Assembly: GCA_902384585.1 (NCBI GenBank)
Contig: CABMCJ010000004.1
Location: forward strand, 1 to 64,000
Reading direction: 5' to 3'
Source of the DNA: Candidatus Anstonella stagnisolia
Lineage (GTDB): Archaea > Micrarchaeota > Micrarchaeia > Anstonellales > Anstonellaceae
DNA: 64,000 nt
Below, in pieces: positions 57,215-64,000 of this stretch (the stretch's first letter is position 1; each line of letters begins with the position of its first letter). Both the position numbers and the translations under genes were made by a program. A model generated the notes under the pieces. The model ran no database searches and was not told the DNA's origin. It saw only the letters and a program-made list of their open reading frames with translations.

Positions 57215-60200
57215 AAAAAACCACGCCAAAAATAAAAAAAGCCCTTGTGATAGGCTCAGGCCCAATCGTAATCGGGCAGTCCGCAGAGTTCGACTACTCG
57301 GGCTCGCAGGCATGCCAGTCCCTGCGCGAAGAGGGCGTGAAAGTAGTCCTTGTGAATTCCAACCCCGCAACAATACAGACGGACAACGACATTGCGGACA
57401 TAGTATACATAGAGCCGCTGCTTTCCGAATACCTTGAAAAAAAAATAGAAAAGGAAAAGCCGGATGGCATAATCGCAACTATGGGCGGGCAGACGGGTTT
57501 GAACCTGTGCATGGAGCTCCATAAGAAAGGGGTGCTGCAAAAACACAACGTCCAGGTGCTTGGGACGCCCATAAGCGCAATTGAGCTTGCTGAGGACAGA
57601 GGCCATTTTGCGCACCTCATGGAAAAGCTCGGCGAGCCCATACTCTCAAGCATTGCTGCAAAAACAAAAGAGGAAGCATACGAATTTGCAAAGAAGCATT
57701 CCTTCCCCCTAATACTTCGCCCCGCATACACCCTTGGGGGCACAGGAGGGGGAATCGCCTATAACAAGGATGATTTTGAAGATTTGCTTGAGCTTGGCTT
57801 CACGCTCTCCCCAACGCACCAAATCCTCATAGAGGAAAGCGTGCTTGGATGGGCGGAATTCGAGTACGAGCTCATGCGCGATTCGCACGACAATTGCATC
57901 TCAATATGCAACATGGAAAACGTTGACCCCATGGGAATACACACGGGGGAGAGCGTAGTGGTCGCGCCTTCCCAGACGCTTTCTGACAGGGAGCACCAAA
58001 CGCTTCGTGACGCAGCGTTTCGCATAATACGCGCAATAGGAATAGTAGGAGGCTGCAACATACAATTTGCAGTTGACCAAAAAACCGGAAAGTACGTAAT
58101 AGTTGAAGTGAACCCGCGGCTTTCGCGCTCATCCGCGCTTGCATCCAAGGCAACCGGCTACCCTATTGCGCGCGTTGCGGCAAAAATCGCGCTTGGAAAG
58201 CAGCTTTACGAAATAAAGAACGCAGTCACAAAAACAACGCCCGCCTCCTTTGAGCCTGCGCTTGACTACGTTGTTGTAAAAATACCCCGCTGGCCGTTTG
58301 ACAAGATGTCCGAGGGCAACCGCACGCTTGGGACGCAGATGAAAAGCACGGGCGAAGCAATGGCGATTGGCAGGACTTTTGAAGAGGCTTTCAACAAGGC
58401 AATGCGAAGCCGCGAAGTGCGCCCTGCAAAAATAACAGAGGAAGACCTTGTGCGCCACATAAAAGAGCCAACTGACCTGCGCTTTGATTCCATCCTCTAT
58501 GCGCTTCGAATCGGCTGGAGCGGCGAAAAAATACATTCACTTACAAACATAAACCCCTGGTTTGTGCAGAAATTGCAGAACATAATTGAAATGGAAAAGG
58601 AAATTTCTGCTACGCAGCCCGCAAATGCGCAAATCGCAAAAACTGCAACTATGCAAATCGCAACTCCGCTTCCCTCAAACGAACTTCTCCTTTCCGCAAA
58701 GCGTATGGGCTTTTCCGATTCCCAAATTGCATCCCTTTGCAAAAAAACCGAGGGCGAAATACGCACGCTTCGCAAAAAATCCTCCATACTCCCTACTTAC
58801 AAAATAGTTGATACGTGCGCAGGCGAGTTTGATGCGAAAACCCCCTACTACTATTCCACGTATGAAAAAGAAGACGAGAAGGAGCAGTTTGCAGGCAAAA
58901 AGCAAAAAGTTATTGTAATCGGTTCCGGCCCCATACGCATAGGGCAGGGAATAGAGTTTGACTATTGCTGCTGCCATGCCTCTTTTGCGCTAAGGGCTGC
59001 CGGATTTGAGAGCATCATGATAAACAATAATCCGGAAACAATAAGCACGGACTTTGACACATCGGACAGGCTTTATTTCGAGCCCCTCACATTTGAGGAC
59101 GTGCTTAACATTGTGGAGCGCGAAAAGCCCATTGGCGTGATAGTTCAGTTCGGAGGGCAGACAAGCATCAACTTGGCCGGAAAGCTCACAGCAGCAGGCG
59201 TGAAAATACTTGGAACGCAGCTTGACGGGATAGATATTGCAGAGGACAGGGAGCGCTTTAGGGAGTTGCTTCACAAGCTAAAAATCGCGCAGCCTGAAAA
59301 TGGCACTGCAACGAATTTGCAGGAGGCGCTTGCAGCCGCAAACAAAATCACCTACCCAATCGTAGTCCGCCCAAGCTACGTAATAGCCGGAAGGGGAATG
59401 CAAATAGTGTACGATGACGAGCAGCTCACAAAATACATTGCAGAGGCGGTTGAGGTGAGCGAAAGCCGCCCAGTCCTCATAGACAAATATATAGAAAAGG
59501 CAATAGAGTGCGAAATAGACGGGATTTGCGACGGAAAGCGCCTTTTCATAGGCGGCATAATGGAGCACATAGAACGCGCGGGCGTGCATTCCGGCGATGC
59601 AAGCTGCGTTACCCCTCCCGTGCGCTTGAAGAAAAGCGTGCAGCAGGAAATCGTGCGCATCTCAAACGAAATCGCGCTTGCGCTTTCCACAATTGGCGCA
59701 ATAAACATCCAGTACGTTGTGCGCGACGACATCATTTATGTGCTTGAGGCAAACCCGCGCGCTTCGCGCACAATGCCCTACCTTAGCAAGGCAATAGGAA
59801 TCCCGCTTGCAAAAAAAGCCACTCTTGCAATGCTTGGAAAATCCCTTGATGAGCTTGGGCTAAAAGAACAGAAGTTCCCTGCAAAATACGCTGTGAAAAG
59901 CGTGGTATTCCCATTCCTCAAGCTTCGCGGCGTGGATTTCATCCTCGGCCCTGAAATGAAAAGCACAGGGGAGAGCATGGGTGCGGACAAGGAGTTTTCG
60001 CTTGCATTTTACAAGGCGCTTCTTGGCGCAAACCAGAAAATCCCCCTGAAAGGGGGAGTAGTATTCTCCCTAAAGGACGGGGACAAGGAGCGCGTTGCGC
60101 CTGTTGCGGCGCTCTTTTCCAAAATGGGCTTTGAGGTGTATGCAACCCCCGGGACTGCAAAAGTGATACAAGAGGCGGGCATAAGCGTGCATCTTCTGCA

Positions 60201-60447
60201 GAAAATAGATTCGGGAACGCCCAACATCTCAACTGCGGTGAACGAAGGAAAAGTGCAGCTCATAATAAACACGCCCAAGCGCGGCAAGGTTTCCAACACG
60301 GACGGCTTTAGGATTCGCCGCCTCTCAATAGAGAAAAACATCCCGTGCATTACGAACTTTGAGGCTGCGGAGGCGCTTGCAAGCGCAATAGAGCGCGCGC
60401 AAAAGAAAAAAATATCAGTAAGCCGCATAGAGGACAATTGGAATTAA
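57202..60447 (+). CDS. carB: Carbamoyl-phosphate synthase large subunit
   Basis: Duplicated ATP-grasp halves (VIGSGPIVIGQSAEFDYSGSQA / VIGSGPIRIGQGIEFDYCCCHA); overlaps carA. Confidence 0.98.
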   Translation: MPEVKKTTPKIKKALVIGSGPIVIGQSAEFDYSGSQACQSLREEGVKVVLVNSNPATIQTDNDIADIVYIEPLLSEYLEKKIEKEKPDGIIATMGGQTGLNLCMELHKKGVLQKHNVQVLGTPISAIELAEDRGHFAHLMEKLGEPILSSIAAKTKEEAYEFAKKHSFPLILRPAYTLGGTGGGIAYNKDDFEDLLELGFTLSPTHQILIEESVLGWAEFEYELMRDSHDNCISICNMENVDPMGIHTGESVVVAPSQTLSDREHQTLRDAAFRIIRAIGIVGGCNIQFAVDQKTGKYVIVEVNPRLSRSSALASKATGYPIARVAAKIALGKQLYEIKNAVTKTTPASFEPALDYVVVKIPRWPFDKMSEGNRTLGTQMKSTGEAMAIGRTFEEAFNKAMRSREVRPAKITEEDLVRHIKEPTDLRFDSILYALRIGWSGEKIHSLTNINPWFVQKLQNIIEMEKEISATQPANAQIAKTATMQIATPLPSNELLLSAKRMGFSDSQIASLCKKTEGEIRTLRKKSSILPTYKIVDTCAGEFDAKTPYYYSTYEKEDEKEQFAGKKQKVIVIGSGPIRIGQGIEFDYCCCHASFALRAAGFESIMINNNPETISTDFDTSDRLYFEPLTFEDVLNIVEREKPIGVIVQFGGQTSINLAGKLTAAGVKILGTQLDGIDIAEDRERFRELLHKLKIAQPENGTATNLQEALAAANKITYPIVVRPSYVIAGRGMQIVYDDEQLTKYIAEAVEVSESRPVLIDKYIEKAIECEIDGICDGKRLFIGGIMEHIERAGVHSGDASCVTPPVRLKKSVQQEIVRISNEIALALSTIGAINIQYVVRDDIIYVLEANPRASRTMPYLSKAIGIPLAKKATLAMLGKSLDELGLKEQKFPAKYAVKSVVFPFLKLRGVDFILGPEMKSTGESMGADKEFSLAFYKALLGANQKIPLKGGVVFSLKDGDKERVAPVAALFSKMGFEVYATPGTAKVIQEAGISVHLLQKIDSGTPNISTAVNEGKVQLIINTPKRGKVSNTDGFRIRRLSIEKNIPCITNFEAAEALASAIERAQKKKISVSRIEDNWN

Positions 60448-60466
60448 GCAGCAATGGTGAGCTTGC

Positions 60467-61033
60467 TTGAAGATAACCGGAACTGAATTGCGCTGCATGT
60501 TTGCGGGCTTTGCATTAGCATCTTTCCTGTTTCTCGCATTTATTTTCGCATACCTCTACCTTTTTCCATCGCCCTCACTCGCATCTTCGGGCTGCTTTCT
60601 GCAAAAAGCGGTTTTTTCGCCCAATTCCGAGGATGACGTGGTTTCGTTTTTCAATTCCGCAGGCAAAACAATAGACGTTGAGATGTACGTTTTCTCAAAC
60701 CAGAACATCGCACGTTCCCTTGCGAATGCGGCAAAGAGGGGCGTGCGCGTGCGCCTTATACTTGAGGGAAGGATAGAGGGCGTGCAGGAAAATGCAAATA
60801 CCTTCGACTATCTTGTTTCCTCGGGCGCATATGCAAAATGGGCAAGTCTCTCCTACAAGCTCACGCACAGCAAGCTTGCAATAGTGGACGGAAGGAAAGT
60901 ACTTGTGGGCAGCATAAACTTCAGCAATGCTGCGGTAACGAAAAACCGCGAAGCAGCAGCCATGCTCTACTGCAATGAAAACAACGAGTATGTGCGCACA
61001 TTTGAGGAAGACTGGCAAAAAGCAGGCGGCTAA
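60467..61033 (+). CDS. Phospholipase D-like/nuclease protein with N-terminal membrane anchor
   Basis: HSKLAIVDGRKVLVGSINFSNAAVTKNREAA (HKD motif); TTG start or ATG 60497. Confidence 0.85.
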   Translation: MKITGTELRCMFAGFALASFLFLAFIFAYLYLFPSPSLASSGCFLQKAVFSPNSEDDVVSFFNSAGKTIDVEMYVFSNQNIARSLANAAKRGVRVRLILEGRIEGVQENANTFDYLVSSGAYAKWASLSYKLTHSKLAIVDGRKVLVGSINFSNAAVTKNREAAAMLYCNENNEYVRTFEEDWQKAGG

Positions 61034-61129
61034 ACCTCTGATATTTTCTGTCAAAATCAAATTATAAAAATGCGAATCATGATTGTTAATCAGTGGCAAA
61101 TCATTAAAAGGTTTTGTTAGTCAATATAA

Positions 61130-62113
61130 ATGAGTATGGACTATTCTGCACCAAAGAGTATCAGAGCACTCATTAATGTTCAAGATCGGAGACCGAATAG
61201 AATACCAAGAAATGGAACGGTCAAAGCCATCTTGGGACGTAGACTCTTTTATTCTATCCTCTCTACCTCAGTTATTCTAATGCCATTGAAAGAGGCTAGC
61301 CCTAATTTTCGTACCGAAAATCCTGAAAAGCCAAGGATTGCATTTGTCGCCATGAAAAAAAGCTATGAGGAACCACTCCCAGAAAATATCGGATTTATGT
61401 TTAGAGATGGCAATGTACCAGAAAAAATCAAGTTTATGAAAGAGCTAAACGAATATGTAAAAAATCCAGAGCTATATAAAAGAAGGTACGGAAATAGATG
61501 GTACAAATTAGAGGAGTTAGGGAGCAATTTGATATGTACTTGGGACGCTAAGTTTGGGCATAAATATTATGAGAATGGCGAGTTTGGAAGAAAAATCATG
61601 ATGGAACAGCTGAAATGGATTGATTATATTGGGGATTATCTGGCAAATCCGACAGTATTCGAACAAACTCATTCAAGAGAAACAGTTGAAGGGACAGTAG
61701 ACTTGAAATATTTCTTTGAGAATCCAGATAGTTATATCCGTACTATGAAGTTAAATAAAACATGGTCAGAAATAACGGGTATTTTCAAACCCGATGCCAA
61801 CAGTCATAAGAAGGCGATTACAAAACCTCAGCAAAAAGCGCAGTCGCAGGAAATGCCCAGCACTGAGGAAAAAAGTTTGTCTGCAAGAATAAAAGAGAAA
61901 TATGAAAAAGAAGGTATCGGGGGCATATTAGAACAAGATTTAAGTGCATTGGTCCAGATGGAACTCGGAGTATTGGTTTTAAGTGGATTTGCTGTTTTTC
62001 TGGGTGGTCCTGCAGCATCTTTCCTTTGTGCTTTGTATGGTGCACCGATTGCTTTTGGTTTGTGGTTGATAGCTCAAATTCCTCTTGCCGTAGTAGTATT
62101 ATCTTCAGTATAA
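61130..62113 (+). CDS. Orphan protein with two C-terminal TM segments, compositionally atypical
   Basis: Continuous 327-aa ORF, visibly more AT-rich than neighbours; GVLVLSGFAVFLGGPAASFLCALYGAPIAFGLWLIAQIPLAVVVL C-terminus. Confidence 0.65.
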   Translation: MSMDYSAPKSIRALINVQDRRPNRIPRNGTVKAILGRRLFYSILSTSVILMPLKEASPNFRTENPEKPRIAFVAMKKSYEEPLPENIGFMFRDGNVPEKIKFMKELNEYVKNPELYKRRYGNRWYKLEELGSNLICTWDAKFGHKYYENGEFGRKIMMEQLKWIDYIGDYLANPTVFEQTHSRETVEGTVDLKYFFENPDSYIRTMKLNKTWSEITGIFKPDANSHKKAITKPQQKAQSQEMPSTEEKSLSARIKEKYEKEGIGGILEQDLSALVQMELGVLVLSGFAVFLGGPAASFLCALYGAPIAFGLWLIAQIPLAVVVLSSV

Positions 62114-62137
62114 TCAACTTTAATCTCTGTCTTTTTA

Positions 62138-62476
62138 TTAGCCCTTATCATTATCCTCTTCTTTCTGTTTTTTCCTTAGCTTCCTTAATTTCCTCTTTTT
62201 CTTTTTCGCCTTCTTCCCTTCAATCCTCGCCTTTTCGCGCTTAACCGCCATTTCAAAGTCCGCGCGCGCCCTGCCCTCAATGTCATTTCCAAGAAGAAGC
62301 GGGGAATTTTCCTCAAGGAGCGCAAATGGCGCTTTTTTCGCCCCAAGCGCTGCCTGCGCAGGTTTCTTGTCCTCAAGAAGCACTTTCTTGTCCCCTACCA
62401 GCATGCTCGTTTTTGGGATTTCAAGGAGCTTTTTCTGCTCCTCTTCCTTGCGCTTCTTTGCAAAAAAGCTCTCCAT
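62138..62476 (-). CDS. Small Lys-rich hypothetical protein
   Basis: MESFFAKKRKEEEQKKLLEIPK...KKAKKKKRKLRKLRKKQKEEDNDKG. Confidence 0.6.
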   Translation of the reverse strand: MESFFAKKRKEEEQKKLLEIPKTSMLVGDKKVLLEDKKPAQAALGAKKAPFALLEENSPLLLGNDIEGRARADFEMAVKREKARIEGKKAKKKKRKLRKLRKKQKEEDNDKG

Positions 62477-62496
62477 GCATAAACCTCTGGCTTTTC

Positions 62497-63585
62497 CTAT
62501 ATAAGCTTTATGAAGCCCCTGCCAATTTCCGCAAGGTCGGCACCCAAAAGCGCGCTTGTCTGGCGTATGAACGTGAAAGTGATAATCAGGCATACCAATG
62601 GGTAGAATATCGCATGCAGCAGGAAGCCGGATGCAGTTGCGCCGCTTAGGTCCGGAATCCCAAACCCAAGCATGTTTGCAACCGCAGTTTTCACTTTGTC
62701 GTCAACGGCCCCTATCCCGCTTTCTTCAGCCTTAATCCTTGCCCTTTGCACATAAATGTCTGATATGTTGGTGTAGCACGCGTCCTCTTCAAGCACAGAA
62801 GGCAGCGACTGGTCAAGCTGGGTGCATATTGAATTTTTGGGCGCGGAGGCATAAATGAAAACATAGCTCATTGGGAAAACAAAATAGAAGCCTATTGCAA
62901 TTGCAATCATCAGCCCGCCCGCGCCGCGCGTGGGCGCAAATGTCCGCAGTATTATCCCTATTGGCAAAAACAGGGACATCATGACCACTTCCACAAAATC
63001 AAGGAAGCGCAGCTGGACATAATTGAATATCATGAGGTACGTGAGATTGCCCGTAACATAATGCCAAATGCCTGTGAACGCCCCGTACACGGAGCCCGAA
63101 TGGCCCTCAGGCCCCGACACATCCATGGAATACTTTTCCACAGTCTCATAAACCGAATTAATCAAAAATGAAATTTTGTAGACCGTGCGCTCGCACTTGA
63201 GGCTCTCCACAAGGTATGCGCGCGCCAGCGTGAAATGGTCAATCGGCCCTGCCGGCCCCGCGCCTCCGGAATAAACATATGCGCTCTCGGTTATTTTCTT
63301 TGAAATTTCCCAGGTTGCGCTAAGCGCGCCTATAAGCGCAAGCACAAGCAAAAACATTGCAAAAACGTTCACAATCTCGGATTTTGCCCACATCTTCAGG
63401 TTCATCATGCCAAGCGCAATTCCTACCATGTACACAATTGTCGCAATTGCAAGCATCGCAAGCATGGTGAGGATGAATATTGGGAACCAGTTTGGTATTT
63501 TCACCATTTCCTCAAACTTCGCAGTAGCGGGCTGCGCCAGCAACAGGGGCATGAGCAGCAATATTGCAAATATTGCGCGCATCAT
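62497..63585 (-). CDS. Polytopic membrane protein, possibly VirB6/TrbL-like
   Basis: Signal peptide-like start, several TM helices; FLPIGIILRTFAPTRGAGGLMIAIAIGFYFVFPMSYVF; ends FTFIRQTSALLGADLAEIGRGFIKLI. Confidence 0.6.
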   Translation of the reverse strand: MMRAIFAILLLMPLLLAQPATAKFEEMVKIPNWFPIFILTMLAMLAIATIVYMVGIALGMMNLKMWAKSEIVNVFAMFLLVLALIGALSATWEISKKITESAYVYSGGAGPAGPIDHFTLARAYLVESLKCERTVYKISFLINSVYETVEKYSMDVSGPEGHSGSVYGAFTGIWHYVTGNLTYLMIFNYVQLRFLDFVEVVMMSLFLPIGIILRTFAPTRGAGGLMIAIAIGFYFVFPMSYVFIYASAPKNSICTQLDQSLPSVLEEDACYTNISDIYVQRARIKAEESGIGAVDDKVKTAVANMLGFGIPDLSGATASGFLLHAIFYPLVCLIITFTFIRQTSALLGADLAEIGRGFIKLI

Positions 63586-64000
63586 ATCATCCTCGTAAGG
63601 TTGGTTACGTCAACCTCTTCTCCAAGCACCTTTGAAATGTCCTTTGCAATCCCTATCAAGAAAATAAAATCAATTATGGGCAGCACAACTGCAATCAGGA
63701 AATAATACACTGCAGCCCTGCTGAATATGCTTACTGCAGTGAAAAGTGACACCACGTTGCCCATGACGCTCATTATCGCAAGCACGGGCCCGCCTACGGG
63801 TATTTTAGCAAGGAAGGGATATGCCAACGAGGGCCCGAATAGAAGCGCCCCGTTTTTTAGCCCAGCCCATGCAGCATCCATGAAGCTCTTGAATTCGTTT
63901 GTGAGCGGCACGCGCACCAGCATGTCATTGAAAACTATCACAAGCGGGTAGAATATGAGCAATGCAAGCGACAGCCCGACCATTGCACCCCCGAACTCGC
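63582..64000 (-). CDS. Polytopic membrane protein, truncated by the window edge
   Basis: Frame stays open past Met at 63983 (EFGGAMVGLSLALLIFYPLVIVFND...) and overlaps the downstream gene by 4 nt. Confidence 0.6.
   Translation of the reverse strand, partial: EFGGAMVGLSLALLIFYPLVIVFNDMLVRVPLTNEFKSFMDAAWAGLKNGALLFGPSLAYPFLAKIPVGGPVLAIMSVMGNVVSLFTAVSIFSRAAVYYFLIAVVLPIIDFIFLIGIAKDISKVLGEEVDVTNLTRMI

Overview
Archaeal-type chromosome segment. Evidence: class-III-like pilin signal peptides, TadA/FlaJ-type secretion genes, an intron-containing tRNA-Ser, LysW-type lysine biosynthesis, SecD/SecF, and TATA boxes about 25 nt from start codons. A DPANN-like origin is plausible but is inference only. Order of contents: (1) one giant gene, open at the 5' window edge, for a >6,570-aa right-handed beta-helix/LamG surface protein; (2) a type IV pilus-like cluster; (3) thrS, a helical-repeat orphan, tpiA and tRNA-Ser(CGA) with a 30-nt intron; (4) a copper island (wHTH membrane protein, cupredoxin, two HMA proteins, CopA); (5) tRNA-Thr(CGT) and an extended class-IV aminotransferase-like protein; (6) a near-complete alpha-aminoadipate/LysW lysine cluster interrupted by a Fic module and a UDP-GlcNAc 2-epimerase; (7) secF-secD, a GT3 glycogen synthase, a K+ channel, carAB, a PLD-like protein, an AT-rich orphan and two multi-pass membrane proteins. 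Most unusual signal: many 3' gene ends (lysS, lysY, lysJ, secD, glycogen synthase, a pseudopilin, probably tRNA-Thr) are followed, after a short often palindromic spacer, by a diverged 'echo' of their own last codons. In the clearest cases the stop codon is retained, the differences are largely synonymous, and the echo abuts the next gene. This looks like scars of gene displacement or a selected junction architecture. Other notable signals: all-or-none Cys-pair covariation in the giant protein's repeats, a palindromic TATA box placed symmetrically between two divergent start codons, and a 26-codon leader ORF upstream of lysS.
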